Assembly (NCBI RefSeq): GCF_025263265.1
Contig: NZ_CP079869.1
Span: 2,852,001-2,916,000, forward strand
Direction of reading: 5' to 3'
DNA length: 64,000 nt
From: Mycobacterium sp. SMC-4
GTDB lineage: Bacteria > Actinomycetota > Actinomycetes > Mycobacteriales > Mycobacteriaceae
Shown: one piece after another, positions 18,601 through 29,400 of the stretch
How positions within the stretch are numbered: the stretch's first letter is position 1
How the letters are laid out: every line of letters starts with the position of its first letter
The notes under the pieces: generated by a model
What the model saw: only the letters and a program-made list of their open reading frames with translations
Told to the model about the DNA's origin: nothing
Databases searched by the model: none
Position numbers and translations under genes: made by a program

Positions 18601-21044
18601 GTGCGGCGTTGACGGCCGCCGACCGCGTCGTTTTCGCTGCGCCGGTGCGCTCGGCGCGGCTGGACATCACCGACGGGTATCGGCTGTTCCGATCGCTTCG
18701 CTGCCTGGCTCGTTCGTTGGCTGCGCTGGGCGCGGATGCCCCGCGGCTCTACGTGGTGACCCGCAACGCCCAGCCACTCGACGAAGGAGATCGCGCCAAC
18801 CCGATCCACGCGGTGCTGTGGGGCCAGGTCCGCACGCTGGCCGTCGAGAACCCGGAGTTCTGGGGTGCGATCATCGACGTCGACGAATCCGCACCGGCCG
18901 AGCTGGTGTCGCGTTACCTGCGCGCGGAAGCCACTGCCGGGGAGGGCGACGGCGCCCGCGACGACCAGGTTGTGTACCAGGGTGGTGTCCGGCACGTGCC
19001 GCGGTTGCGCCGCGCGTCGCTGCCGGCGACGACGTTGACCCGCTTGGAGCCCAACACCAGCCACCTGGTGATCGGCGCGACCGGAAACGTCGGGCCGTAT
19101 CTGATCCGCCAGCTCGCCGAGATGGGGGCCGCCACCGTGGTCGCGGTGTCGCGGCGCGGCTCGCAGCTGACCGAACTGGCCGACGAGCTGTCCGCCCAGG
19201 GCTGCGCGCTGGTCGAGGTGGCCGCCGACGCGGCCGACGAAGCTGCGATGGCTGAACTGTTCGGGCGTTTCGGCGCCGACCTGCCGCCGTTGGACGGCAT
19301 CTACCTGGCCGCGCTGTCGGGCGGTGAGGCGTTGCTGACCGAGATGAGCGACGACGACCTGGCCACCATGTTCCGGTCGAAGCTCGACGTGACCGCGGTA
19401 CTGCACAAGCTGACGCTGACCACCCCGGTGCGCCGGTTCGTGCTGTTCTCGTCGATCACCGGGATTCTGGGCTCACGTGCGGTGTCGCACTACACGGCCG
19501 GCAACGCGTTCCTGGACACGCTGGCCTACGCGCGTCGCGCGCTGGGACTGGCGGCCACCGTCGTCGACTGGGGGCTGTGGAAGACGTGGGCCGACACCCA
19601 TCCAGCGCTGGCGGCCGCCGGCCTGGAACCGATGCCCAACGATGTGGCGATCAAGATGCTGCCCGCGGTGCTCAGCCCCGAAGCCGGTGTGCACAGCGCC
19701 GTCGTCGGCGCGGACTGGAGCCGGTTGGCCGACGCCTACCGGATGCGGGCCTCGGTGCGCGCCCTCGACGACATGCTGACCCAACCCGGCGCGGACACCG
19801 CCGATCTGGGTGACCTCGCAGAACCGGTGTACGGCACGCTGCTCGGCGAGCAGGTGACAGGTCCGCAGCACGACAGGGTGTGGCGGGCCCGGCTGCTTCC
19901 CGAAGCACAGCCCTATCCGCACGCCCACCGGGTCCGCGGGGTCGAGGTGGTGCCGATTTCGGTGATGCTGCAGACGTTGTCGGAGGCCGCCGCACAGCTC
20001 GGTGCGGCAGCGGTCAGCGATGTGCGTTTCGAGTACCCGATCGTGGCCGGACAGCGCCGGGTGGTGCATGTGGTCGCCGACGGCGCCGAACTCACGGTGT
20101 CGACCAGCGCAACCGCCGACACCCCGGCCGAGCGGTGGACCCGACATGCCAGCGCCCTGATGGTGGCTGACGGAATGGCCCCCACCGGTGTCTCGATCGG
20201 CTCGGTGCAGGGTGAGGGCTACGACGCCGCCGTCATCTCCGAGTTGCAGCACAGCTGGGGTATCGAGGGTCAGCCGTTCGACTGGACCGTTGGTGACAGT
20301 GCCGCCGCGGGCAGCGCGGTGCGTGCACAGATCACGCTGCCGTCGGCCGATCCCGCGGCGTTGGCGGCCGCGTTGGTCGACGCGGCGGTCCATGTTGCGC
20401 GTCTGGCCGACAAGGACAACCCGCAGCTGCTGTTGCCCGCCGGTGTGCAGACGCTGTGGACGGATGCCCAGGCGATCGGCACCGAAGTAGTTGTCGAGGC
20501 GCTGCGTCGCGAGGACGTCACCGGCAATGACCTCATCGTCGACGTCACGGTCAAAACCCTCGAGGGTCGTCCGTGCATCGAGGTGCACGGGCTGGTCTAC
20601 GCCGCGGTCGAGTCGACCCCGATTCCAGCGATGGACGACACCGCCGGTGCGGCTGCCGAATTCATCGACTGGTCGGCGATGTCGGCCGCCGAGCGCCTCG
20701 AACAACTGCGCACCCGGCTGCGAGCGATTTTGGCTCGCGAGCTCGGCATGCCCGACACCGCCGTGGACTTCGACATGCCGTTCCCCGATCTGGGCATGGA
20801 CTCGATGATGGCGATGAACCTGCTGCGCGACGCCAAAGCCCTGGTGCGCGCCGACCTTTCGGCGACGATGCTGTGGGACAACCCGACCATCGCGTCGTTC
20901 GCGGCCCACATTGCCGAGCTGATCGCCCCGGAGGAAGAACCCGAAGACGAGCTCGAGGACGCCACCGACGACTCATTCAGCGTGTTGGACTCGCTGTTCG
21001 AGAGTGTCGAATCCGCCTCCAGCAGTAGCGAAAGCGGTATCTGA
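15603..21044 (+). CDS. Mosaic PKS: PpsC-like KS, PpsB-like KR, PpsA-like DH/ACP tail (1813 aa)
   Basis: Domains: N-terminal docking helix ([17 protein letters not shown]), KS (Cys210), AT (Ser657; VASH), KR (GATGNVG near 1158; Ser in LFSSITG, Tyr1297 and Asn present), then a DH-like domain (about 1395-1680; His1442 in [10 protein letters not shown] and VDAAVH), then ACP (Ser1734 in LGMDSMMAM). A DH after the KR reverses the usual DH-KR order. The N-terminus matches remembered PpsC, the KR matches PpsB, and the DH-ACP-tail ([12 protein letters not shown]) matches PpsA. The large DH-ER-KR block of PpsC (2188 aa) is absent, so no enoylreductase is present. Whether the DH-like domain is active is uncertain. 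Confidence 0.9.
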   Translation: MTAASPDRRAIITEALRKIDDLSARLEVAEKAETEPIAVVGMGCRLPGGVNNADEFWTLLTDGASGVIRVPEDRWDADEYYSPDHTVPGTICNREGGFLTSWKPDEFDAEFFAISHREAAGMDPQQRLLLEVAWEALENAGINPRALRGTSTSVFVGMTTSDYYASFIGKLRREEIDPYIPFGSAPNFAAGRLSYFLGVRGPAVVSDTACSSSLVSIHLACQSLRRGESDHALAAGVNLILTPQNNIACSRWGMLAPDGTCKTFDEGANGYVRSEGCGVVVLKRLSDAQRDGDRVLAVVRGSAVNQDGASSGQTVPNGPAQQVLMRRALEVSRLSPSDVDYIEAHGTGTALGDPIELDALNEVYGERAGSAPLVLGSVKTNLGHLESAAGVTGFIKTVLSVHHGHIPKQLHFKKLTPQACEGARRFRIASEPMDWPPVDRVRRAAVSSFGVSGTNAHVVIEQAPAAATTDVETSPEPAVTTLVVTGKTPARIASTAAQLADWLEGPGSVHPLSAVAGTLNHHRAQHNRFATVAATNTAQAVAGLRALAGDYPAPGVVGVNEVPGATGTVFLYSGQGSQWAGMGRRLLADEPAFAQAVADLEPTFVEQVGFSLREVLQSGESVVGIDRIQPVLVGVQLALTELWRSYGVAPDAVIGHSMGEVTAAVVGGALSPADGLKVIATRSRLMKRLSGQGAMALLELDAGAAEELIAGYPGLTVAVYASPRQTVVAGPPEQVDAVIAVVDAQGKLARRVDVDVASHHPIIDPILDDLRTELAGLKPTTPAIPVIVTTDGRPTDGSTVFDAEHWVANLRNPVRFGRAVATAGADHGIFVEVSPHPLLSHAIKEALGQARYRCLGTLTRDANDSLTFRTNLNAAHTVRPPKVPKAGQSRVPIPTTPWHHTRHWITPVADTDPAAAPAPHSAARNGAEVPSGSPAAQHHPWFHKLAWPARELPQAGDTDGSWLVIADAETGAELARALGGDSPALDASVLTAEGQEPALRAALTAADRVVFAAPVRSARLDITDGYRLFRSLRCLARSLAALGADAPRLYVVTRNAQPLDEGDRANPIHAVLWGQVRTLAVENPEFWGAIIDVDESAPAELVSRYLRAEATAGEGDGARDDQVVYQGGVRHVPRLRRASLPATTLTRLEPNTSHLVIGATGNVGPYLIRQLAEMGAATVVAVSRRGSQLTELADELSAQGCALVEVAADAADEAAMAELFGRFGADLPPLDGIYLAALSGGEALLTEMSDDDLATMFRSKLDVTAVLHKLTLTTPVRRFVLFSSITGILGSRAVSHYTAGNAFLDTLAYARRALGLAATVVDWGLWKTWADTHPALAAAGLEPMPNDVAIKMLPAVLSPEAGVHSAVVGADWSRLADAYRMRASVRALDDMLTQPGADTADLGDLAEPVYGTLLGEQVTGPQHDRVWRARLLPEAQPYPHAHRVRGVEVVPISVMLQTLSEAAAQLGAAAVSDVRFEYPIVAGQRRVVHVVADGAELTVSTSATADTPAERWTRHASALMVADGMAPTGVSIGSVQGEGYDAAVISELQHSWGIEGQPFDWTVGDSAAAGSAVRAQITLPSADPAALAAALVDAAVHVARLADKDNPQLLLPAGVQTLWTDAQAIGTEVVVEALRREDVTGNDLIVDVTVKTLEGRPCIEVHGLVYAAVESTPIPAMDDTAGAAAEFIDWSAMSAAERLEQLRTRLRAILARELGMPDTAVDFDMPFPDLGMDSMMAMNLLRDAKALVRADLSATMLWDNPTIASFAAHIAELIAPEEEPEDELEDATDDSFSVLDSLFESVESASSSSESGI

Positions 21045-24000
21045 TGAAGACGATTTTCGATCGTATCTCCGGGATGAACCCCGAGCAGCGCGGTGCGCTT
21101 TCGGAGCAGTTCGAGAAGGCCTCGCGCATCGCCGCCGCCGAACCGGTGGCGGTCATCGGGATCGGCTGCCGGCTGCCCGGCGAGGTGGACGGGCCGGAGA
21201 AGTACTGGAACTTGCTGACGGCGGGAACCGACGCCGTCATCGAAGTGCCGGCAGATCGCTGGGACGCCGAGGCGTTCTACGATCCGGATCCACTGGCACC
21301 GGGTCGGATGCCCACCAAATGGGGTGCCTATCTGTCCGATATCGACGGGTTCGACGCCGACTTCTTCGGCATCACGCCCCGCGAAGCGCTGGCAATGGAC
21401 CCCCAGCAGCGGCTGTCCCTCGAAGTCGCCTGGGAGGCACTGGAAAACGCGGGGCTGGCACCCGACCAGCTGGGGGAGAGTCGCACCGCTGTCATGCTGG
21501 GCGTCTACTACAACGAGTATCAGAACGCCTCCGGCGGCAATCCGGACACCATCGATCCGTACTCGGCGACCGGTAACGCCCACAGTGTCACCGTCGGTCG
21601 CATCGCTTATCTGCTGGGCCTGCGCGGTCCCGCGGTCGCGGTCGACACCGCGTGCTCGTCGTCGCTGGTGTCGATCCACCTGGCCTGCCAGAGCCTGCGG
21701 ATGCGCGAGAGCGACCTGGCCCTGGCCGGTGGCGTGAACCTCAATCTGCGCCCAGAAACTCAACTGGCACTTGCCAAGTGGGGCATGATGTCACCGAAGG
21801 GCCGCTGCCACGCGTTCGATTCGCGCGCCGACGGCTTCGTCCGCGGTGAAGGTGCGGGCATTGTCGTGCTCAAGCGCCTCACCGACGCGGTGCGCGACGG
21901 TGACCGGGTGCTGGCGGTGGTGCGCGGGTCGGCGGTCAACCAGGACGGCCGGTCCAACGGCTTGACCGCACCCAATGCCCCGTCGCAGCGCGACGTCATC
22001 ACCCGTGCGCTGCGCTCGGCCGACGTGACCGCAGGTTCGGTCAACCTCGTCGAGACCCATGGCACCGGAACAGCTCTGGGCGATCCCATCGAGTTCGACG
22101 CACTGGCCGCGGTCTACGGCAAGGGTGAAACCCCTTGTGCGTTGGGAGCAGTGAAAACCAACTTCGGCCACCTCGAGGCGGCAGCCGGGGTCGCCGGCTT
22201 CATCAAGACGGTGCTGGCGCTGCGCCACGGCGAGATTCCGCCGAACTTGCATTTCTCGCAATGGAATCCGTCGATCGACCCGTCCAAGACCCGGCTGTTC
22301 GTTCCGACCGAATCCACACCGTGGCCGGCCCAGGACGGGCCGCGCCGGGCCGGGGTCTCGTCATTCGGCATGGGCGGCACCAACGCCCACATCGTGCTTG
22401 AACAGGGACCCGAGTCCGCCCCGACAGCATCCACCGACGCACCCTCGGTCACCACGCTGGTGGTGTCGGGCAAATCCCCGGCACGGTTGTCGGCGGCCGC
22501 CGGCGCGCTGGCCGGCTGGCTGGGCAACGGCGGAGCAGCCGTCGCATTGCCCGACGTCGCCCGCACGCTGTCGCGACGCAGCCGCTACACCACGGTGGCC
22601 ACGGTGTCGGCGCGCAACCACGCCGACGCGGTGGCCGGGCTGCAGGCACTGGCCGCCGGGCAGCCGGCTGCCGGTGTGGTCGCCGCGCACACCGCCACAC
22701 CCGGCCCGGGCACGGTGTTCCTGTACTCCGGGCAGGGCGCGCAGTGGCCTGGCATGGGCAAGCGACTGCTCGCCGAGGAGCCGGCATTCGCCGCCGCGAT
22801 CGACGAGCTCGAGCCGATCTTCGCCGACAAGGCCGGGTTCTCGCTGCGTCAGACGCTGGAGGCCGGCGAGCCGGTCGTCGGCATCGACCGTATCCAGCCG
22901 GTGATCGTCGGCATGCAGCTCGCACTGACCGCGCTGTGGCGCTCCTACGGAGTGGAGCCCGACGCGGTGATCGGGCATTCGATGGGGGAGGTGTCGGCGG
23001 CGGTGGTTGCCGGCGCGCTCACCCCCGCCGAAGGCCTGGACGTGATATCCACCAGGTCACGGCTGATGAAGCGGCTGTCCGGGCAGGGCGCGATGGCCGT
23101 GCTCGAACTGGACGCCACGGCCACCGAGCGGCTGATCGCCGACCGGCCGGACGTCACGGTGGCCGTCTACGCCTCGCCCAAGCAGTCCGTCATCGCCGGT
23201 CCACCCGAGGCCGTCGACGAGCTGATCGCGATCGTGGACGCCAAAGGGCTGCTGGCCCGCCGCGTCGAGGTGGACGTGGCCTCCCATCACCCCACCATCG
23301 ATCCGGTGCTGCCCGAACTGGGCACCGCCCTGGCCTATCTGGCGCCGACCACCCCGAAGATCCCGCTGCTGAGCACGGTCGGGTACACGGGTTCGGCGCC
23401 GCAGTTCAGTGCCGAGTACTGGCAGGCCAATCTGCGCAACCCGGTGCGGTTCAACCAGGCGGTCACCGACGCCGCCGCCGAGCACGCCAACTTCGTCGAG
23501 ATCAGCCCGCACCCGCTGCTGACCCACGCGATCACCGAGTCGCTGGCCGGGCTGACCCCGGCCAAGAACGCCAAGGTGCTGGGCACCGTGACCCGCGACT
23601 CCGACGAGACGCTGGCCTTCCACGCGCAGCTGGCGACGCTGCGCCCGCCGACCGACGCCCCCGAGGCGCCGGCCGCCGATGTCATCGACGTTCCGCCGAC
23701 GCCGTGGCTGCACACCAAGTACTGGATAGCCAACACCTCGGCCGGTCTGGAGTACAGCGGTGCGCATCCGCTGCTCGGCATGCATGTCGAGCTGCCGGTC
23801 GGTGGCGCCCATGTCTGGCAGTCCGACGTCGGCACCGAACTGCATCCGTGGCTGCTCGATCACAAGGTGCACGGTCAACCGGTCATGCCGGGCGCCGGGT
23901 TCGCCGAGATCGCGCTGGCCGCCGGATGTGCGGCGCTCGGGGTTGCGGCCTCGGCCGTCGAGGTCAAGCGCCTGGAGGTGGAGCAGATGCTGCCGCTGGA

Positions 24001-26437
24001 CGCGCGTACCCGGCTGACCACCCAGTTGCTGCGTGACGGCGACGAGCTGCGCGTCGAGATCCACTCCCGATCCGAGGACGGTAACTGGACTCGGCATGCC
24101 GTGGCGCGCATCGAGCGGGCCGAGTCCGCCTCGCCCACTCAGTTGAGCACCGCCGGTGCCGCGTCCGCTTCGACGGTTTCGCCCAGCGACTTCTATACCG
24201 CGTTGCGGCGGACCGGCGCTCACCACGGACATGCCTTCGCAGCACTGACGCGGATCGCGCGTTCTGCCGAGGGATGGGCCGACACCGAGATCGTGTTGCC
24301 CGACGAGGCCACCGCGCACCGCGGCATCCAGTTGCATCCGGTGATGCTCGACGCCGCGCTGCAGGGGCTGGCCGCGGCGATCGGCGCCGAATCGCTGTCG
24401 GAGACCGACGAGGTCACCTATCTGCCGGTCGCGATGGAGTCGATCCGGGTCTACGGCGATGTCGGTCGACGCGCACGCTGCCGCGCGGAGCTGGTCAGCA
24501 TGGTCGAAGACGGTGGTGACGCGATCGGTCGCGTGACGCTGGCCGATCAGGCCGGTCATGTCACCGCCGAGGTCACCGGCGTCTACCTGCGCCGCGTGCA
24601 ACGCCGAACGGTGCCGTTGCCGTTGTCGCAGAAGGTGTTCGACACCACGTGGCAAGAAGCTCCGGCCGGCGCGGGCGCCGTCCCGCCGGGGAGCTGGCTG
24701 GTGCTGACCGACGGTGCCGCTGCCGAGGACCGGGCCCGCGAGTTCATCGATCGCTTCGGCGCCGACACCCGCCGGGTGATCGCCGCCGCGCTCGGCGACG
24801 AGTCGGCCGTGGGGGAGGCGTTCGCCACCGCGTGCAGCGACCCGGAACTCCCGCCGATCGGTGTGGTCGTCCTGCTCGACGACACGGCTGTCGATGCCGG
24901 CAGCGATATTTCCGCGCTGACCAAGGCCCGGGACACCGTGTGGACGGTGTCGAGCGCGGTCCGCGCCGTCAGCACCGGCTGGCACGGCAAACCGCCACGA
25001 CTGTGGCTGGTCAGTCGCAACGGGCTGGTCGTCGAGGACGGAGAGTCCGGTGATCCCGCCGCGGGCACTCTGCGCGGACTGGTTCGGGTGCTGGCCTACG
25101 AGAGCCCGGATCTGCGCACGACGTTGGTCGATCTGGACACCGACGCCGACGTGGCCGCGGTGCTGACCTCTGAGTTCGACGCCGAGGGTGGCGACGACAT
25201 CATCGCCCGCCGCGGCGCCCGGCGTCTGGTCGAACGGCTCTCGCGAGCCACCGTTGCGGCTCGTCGCATCGACCCGGTGGTCCGCCCGGACGGGGCCTAC
25301 ATCGTCACCGGTGGTCTGGGTGGCATCGGGGTGACCGTGGCGCGCTGGCTCGTCGACAACGGCGCCGGTCGTATCGTGCTCAACGGGCGCAGCGCCCCGT
25401 CCGACGAGGTCGCGGCCATGCTGGAATCGTGGCAGGGGCGCAGCGAGGTCGTCACGGTGCTCGGTGACATCGCCGAACCGGGCACCGCAGAGCGGCTGGT
25501 GACTGCCGCCGAAGCGACCGGGCGCGGGCTGCGCGGCGTGATCCACTCCGCGGCGGTCCTCGACGACGAACTGGTCTCGGCGATGTCCAAGGACAGCCTG
25601 GACCGAATCTGGGCGCCCAAGGCCACCGGCGCCTTGCGTCTGCACCAGGCCACCGCCGAGCGTGAGCTCGACTGGTGGGTCGGGTTCTCGTCGGTCGCCT
25701 CGCTGCTCGGGTCGCCCGGGCAGGCGTCCTACGCATGCGCCAACGCGTGGCTGGATGCCTTTGTCGGATGGCGCAACGCCACCGGCCGACCGGCCACCAC
25801 CATCAACTGGGGCCAGTGGGCCGACGTCGGCCTGGCCAAAACGCTGACCTTCAGCGTGCTCGATCCGATGTCGACCGAGGAGGGTATCGAGGCGCTGCAG
25901 ACCGTGGTCGCCGGCGCACCTACCCGCATCGGGGTCGCCCGGCTGCGGCTGGACCGTGCCGCCGCGGCGTTCCCCGAGATCGCCAAGATCGGGTTCTTCG
26001 CCAATCTGGTCGCCGAGTTGGGCGCGCTGGATGACGACGACGACTGGGCCGGCACCGACGCGCTGCGCGAGATGGCGCCAGGTGAGGCCCACCGCGTCGT
26101 GGTGGCGCGGCTGCGCCGACGCATCTCGGCGATCATGGGCTTCTCCGACGAGAACGCGATTGCCGTCGACCAGCCGCTCACCCAGCTGGGCTTGGATTCT
26201 CTGATGGCGGTGCGCATGCGCAACACCGTCCGCAGCGACTTCGGCGTCGAGCCTCCCGTCGCCCTGTTGCTGCAGGGCGCTACGCTGGCTGACCTTGCCG
26301 TCGATCTGATTCGGCAGCTCGGGTTGGCCGAAGACGACGCGCCTGATCGGCCCAACGCTGTGCGTGACCGGGTGCAGCAACGAGCCGCAGCCCGCCAGCG
26401 GGCGGCAGCGCGGCGAAAGGTGGGACAACGACTGTGA
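21044..26437 (+). CDS. ppsD: PpsD-like polyketide synthase, KS-AT-DH-KR-ACP (1797 aa)
   Basis: Domains: KS (Cys204 in DTACSSS), AT (Ser646 in GHSMG; VASH motif, predicting methylmalonyl-CoA), DH (His940 in [14 protein letters not shown] and the second motif [11 protein letters not shown], both intact), KR (GGLGGIG near 1422; LDD motif of B-type KRs; FSSVAS and YACAN catalytic residues intact) and ACP (Ser1719 in LGLDSLMAV). The DH-KR-ACP half and the basic tail rich in RQRAAARR match remembered PpsD. The N-terminal docking segment ([20 protein letters not shown]) instead resembles PpsB, which in M. tuberculosis receives the chain from PpsA. The start overlaps the previous stop by one base (TGATG). 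Confidence 0.92.
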   Translation: MKTIFDRISGMNPEQRGALSEQFEKASRIAAAEPVAVIGIGCRLPGEVDGPEKYWNLLTAGTDAVIEVPADRWDAEAFYDPDPLAPGRMPTKWGAYLSDIDGFDADFFGITPREALAMDPQQRLSLEVAWEALENAGLAPDQLGESRTAVMLGVYYNEYQNASGGNPDTIDPYSATGNAHSVTVGRIAYLLGLRGPAVAVDTACSSSLVSIHLACQSLRMRESDLALAGGVNLNLRPETQLALAKWGMMSPKGRCHAFDSRADGFVRGEGAGIVVLKRLTDAVRDGDRVLAVVRGSAVNQDGRSNGLTAPNAPSQRDVITRALRSADVTAGSVNLVETHGTGTALGDPIEFDALAAVYGKGETPCALGAVKTNFGHLEAAAGVAGFIKTVLALRHGEIPPNLHFSQWNPSIDPSKTRLFVPTESTPWPAQDGPRRAGVSSFGMGGTNAHIVLEQGPESAPTASTDAPSVTTLVVSGKSPARLSAAAGALAGWLGNGGAAVALPDVARTLSRRSRYTTVATVSARNHADAVAGLQALAAGQPAAGVVAAHTATPGPGTVFLYSGQGAQWPGMGKRLLAEEPAFAAAIDELEPIFADKAGFSLRQTLEAGEPVVGIDRIQPVIVGMQLALTALWRSYGVEPDAVIGHSMGEVSAAVVAGALTPAEGLDVISTRSRLMKRLSGQGAMAVLELDATATERLIADRPDVTVAVYASPKQSVIAGPPEAVDELIAIVDAKGLLARRVEVDVASHHPTIDPVLPELGTALAYLAPTTPKIPLLSTVGYTGSAPQFSAEYWQANLRNPVRFNQAVTDAAAEHANFVEISPHPLLTHAITESLAGLTPAKNAKVLGTVTRDSDETLAFHAQLATLRPPTDAPEAPAADVIDVPPTPWLHTKYWIANTSAGLEYSGAHPLLGMHVELPVGGAHVWQSDVGTELHPWLLDHKVHGQPVMPGAGFAEIALAAGCAALGVAASAVEVKRLEVEQMLPLDARTRLTTQLLRDGDELRVEIHSRSEDGNWTRHAVARIERAESASPTQLSTAGAASASTVSPSDFYTALRRTGAHHGHAFAALTRIARSAEGWADTEIVLPDEATAHRGIQLHPVMLDAALQGLAAAIGAESLSETDEVTYLPVAMESIRVYGDVGRRARCRAELVSMVEDGGDAIGRVTLADQAGHVTAEVTGVYLRRVQRRTVPLPLSQKVFDTTWQEAPAGAGAVPPGSWLVLTDGAAAEDRAREFIDRFGADTRRVIAAALGDESAVGEAFATACSDPELPPIGVVVLLDDTAVDAGSDISALTKARDTVWTVSSAVRAVSTGWHGKPPRLWLVSRNGLVVEDGESGDPAAGTLRGLVRVLAYESPDLRTTLVDLDTDADVAAVLTSEFDAEGGDDIIARRGARRLVERLSRATVAARRIDPVVRPDGAYIVTGGLGGIGVTVARWLVDNGAGRIVLNGRSAPSDEVAAMLESWQGRSEVVTVLGDIAEPGTAERLVTAAEATGRGLRGVIHSAAVLDDELVSAMSKDSLDRIWAPKATGALRLHQATAERELDWWVGFSSVASLLGSPGQASYACANAWLDAFVGWRNATGRPATTINWGQWADVGLAKTLTFSVLDPMSTEEGIEALQTVVAGAPTRIGVARLRLDRAAAAFPEIAKIGFFANLVAELGALDDDDDWAGTDALREMAPGEAHRVVVARLRRRISAIMGFSDENAIAVDQPLTQLGLDSLMAVRMRNTVRSDFGVEPPVALLLQGATLADLAVDLIRQLGLAEDDAPDRPNAVRDRVQQRAAARQRAAARRKVGQRL

Positions 26438-29400
26438 CGAGCAGTAATCCGCTGCCCGACAACGCCATCGCCATCGTCGGCATGGCGGGGCGGTTTCCCG
26501 GCGCCGAGTCGGTGTCGGCGTTCTGGCGCAACCTGCGCCTCGGGGTGGAATCGATCGTCGACCTGTCCGAGGACGAGCTGCTCAACAGCGGTGTCACCGA
26601 GCAGACGTTGGCCAACCGCTCGTATGTGCGCCGCGCTGCCCTGATGACCGGGATCGAAGAGTTCGACGCCGAGTTCTTCGGATTCACCCCGGCCACCGCC
26701 CGCACGCTGGACCCGCAGCATCGGCTTTTCCTGCAGTCCGCGTGGCATGCTTTGGAAGACGCCGGGTATGACCCGGGCGTGATCGACAGCACGGTCGGCG
26801 TCTTCGGCACCAGCTCCACGAGTGGCTACCTGCTGCACAACCTGATGTCGCAGTACGACCCCGCCATGGTGATCGGCCAGGGTGCGAGCTTCGACATGGT
26901 CAACCTGTCACTGCAGAACGACAAGGATCACCTGGCCACCCGGGTGGCTCATCAGCTCAACCTGCGCGGCCCGGCCATCTCGGTGGCCACCGCATGCTCG
27001 TCGTCGCTGGTCGCGGTGCATCTGGCCTGCCAGAGCATCCTCAACGGGGAATGCGACATCGCACTGGCCGGCGGTTCGTCGATCCGCATCCCGCACAAGG
27101 TCGGCTACTGGTACGAGCAGGGCACGATGGTCTCGCCGACCGGCCACTGCCGGCCGTTCGACGTCCGTTCCGACGGCACGATCTTCGGCAGCGGGGTCGG
27201 TGTGGTGGTGCTCAAGCCGCTGGCCGACGCCCTCGACGAAGGCGACCGCATCCACGCGGTGATCCGCGGGTCGGCGCTGAACAATGACGGCGCGACGAAG
27301 ATGACCTACGCCGCCCCCAATGCGCTCGGGCAAGCCGAGGTGATCGCCGAGGCCCATGCGGTGGCCGAGGTCGATGCGTCGACGGTGGGATACGTCGAGA
27401 CGCACGGCACCGGCACCCCGCTGGGCGACCCGATCGAGATCGAAGGGCTGCGCCAGGCCTTCGAGTTGGCCGCCGAGAAGCGTTCCGGCCCTTGCTACAT
27501 CGGATCGGTGAAGTCGAACATCGGTCACCTCGAGACGGCGGCGGGCATCGCCGGCCTGATCAAGGCCGTCATGTGCCTGAAGCATCGGGCGATCCCGCCG
27601 ACGCTGCACTACACCAGCCCGAACCCGGAACTGCACCTGGATCGCAGCCCGTTCCTAGTGCGCGCCGAGGATGGTCCCTGGGACTGGGACGGTGTCCGCC
27701 GCGCCGGTGTCAGCTCGTTCGGCGTCGGCGGCACCAACGCCCACATCGTGCTGGAGGAAGCGCCGGCGACGGCGCCGGCGCCGGCGCGCAGTGGGCCGCA
27801 GGTGCTGGTGCTGTCGGCACGCACCGCCGAGGGGCTGGCCCAGGCCCGCAGCGCGCTGGCCGACGAACTGTCCGCACAGGACGACGTCGACCTTGCCGAC
27901 GCCGCCTACACGCTGACCCGCCGCCGCACCGAGACCCACCGGCTGGCCGCGGTGGTCGACGACCAACAGCACGCGGTCGCAGTCCTGGTTAACGACGAAC
28001 ACGACAATGTCTTCGTCGGTTCGGGCCCGGAGCCCCAGACCGAGGCCGCCGACGACCGCATCGTGTTCCTGTTCCCCGGTCAGGGCGCCCAGCACATCGG
28101 CATGGCACGCGGCCTCTACGACACCGAGCCCGTCTTCGCCGAACACTTCGACGCGTGCGCCACCGCGTTCGGTCAGGAACTGGGCTACGACCTGCGCGCC
28201 GAGGTGTTCGACGGCGCTGGGCGCGATTTGGAGCGCACCGATCGCGCCCAGCCGGCGCTGTTCACCGTCGAGTACGCACTGGCCAAGCTCATCGAGTCCT
28301 ACGGGGTGCGCCCCTCGGCGCTGGCCGGTCACAGCATCGGCGAGTACGCCGCCGCGGCATTTGCCGGTGTGTTCGACCTGCCCACCGCGGTCAAGGCCGT
28401 CGCGATGCGGGCGCGGCTGATGCACGCCTCGGCGCGGGGCGTGATGGTCGCGGTCGCGTTGAGCCCGGAGGCGGTTGCCGAATATCTGGCCGACGACGTG
28501 GATCTGGCGGCGGTCAACGACCCGGGCAACTGCGTGGTGGCCGGATCGGAAGAGGCCATCCGCAGCTTCCAGGCGCGGCTGGCCGAGAAAGGCATCGTCG
28601 CCCGCCGGGTTCGTACCGCGCACGCGTTTCACTCGCGGTTGATGGATCCGGTGATCCCGGAATTCTCGGCGTTCATGTCGCGGCTGACATTGAATCCCCC
28701 GCAGATCACGTTGCTGTCCAACGTCACCGGCGCGCCCATGTCGGCGGCCGAGGCCACCGACCCGACCACCTGGGCACGTCAGATCCGTGCCACGGTCCGC
28801 TTCGCCGACGAGCTCGACCTGCTGTTGACCGACCCGAACCGGGTCATCGTCGAGGTGGGTCCGGGCGGGGCGCTGACCTCGTCGGCGGGGCGCCACCCGA
28901 AGTGGTCGGCCAACCATCGCGCGGTGAGGTTGATGCGGCACCAGGCGCAGAATCGCAGTGACCGCGACACGTTCCTGCTGGCGCTGGGTCAGTTGTGGGC
29001 CGCCGGTGTCGACGTGGACTGGACCCCGCTGTCCGGGCCGCATCCGCAGCTGATCTCGCTGCCCGGCTATCCCTTCGAGCGGCAACGGCATTGGATCGAG
29101 CACAACGCGAATGCGGCGTGGCTGTCCGGCCGTGCCGCGACCAACGGTGCCGCAGCCGGCTCTGGTGGCAGTGGCGCCACGGCCACCAGCAGCAAGTCGC
29201 AGATGGAGGCGGCACTGCAGGGCATCTGGTCGCAGTGTCTCGGTGTGGCGTCGGTCGACACCACCGCCAACTTCTTCGAGCTCGGCGGCGACTCGCTGAT
29301 CGCGATCAGCGTGGCAATGACGGCATCCAAGCAGGGACTGGACCTGACGCCGCAGGACCTCTACGAGAACCAGACGATCGCATCGCTGGCGCGAGTGCTC

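Noticed and set aside
15528..19406. 1292-codon open frame on the - strand, antisense to PKS 2 and PKS 3
   Set aside because: It is a shadow of GC-rich coding sequence. Its translation is low-complexity Arg/His/Gly/Asp-rich with no domain, and the + strand PKS frames are certain.
23057..26428. 1123-codon - strand frame antisense to PKS 4
   Set aside because: Same shadow effect; no recognisable motif and no ribosome binding site.
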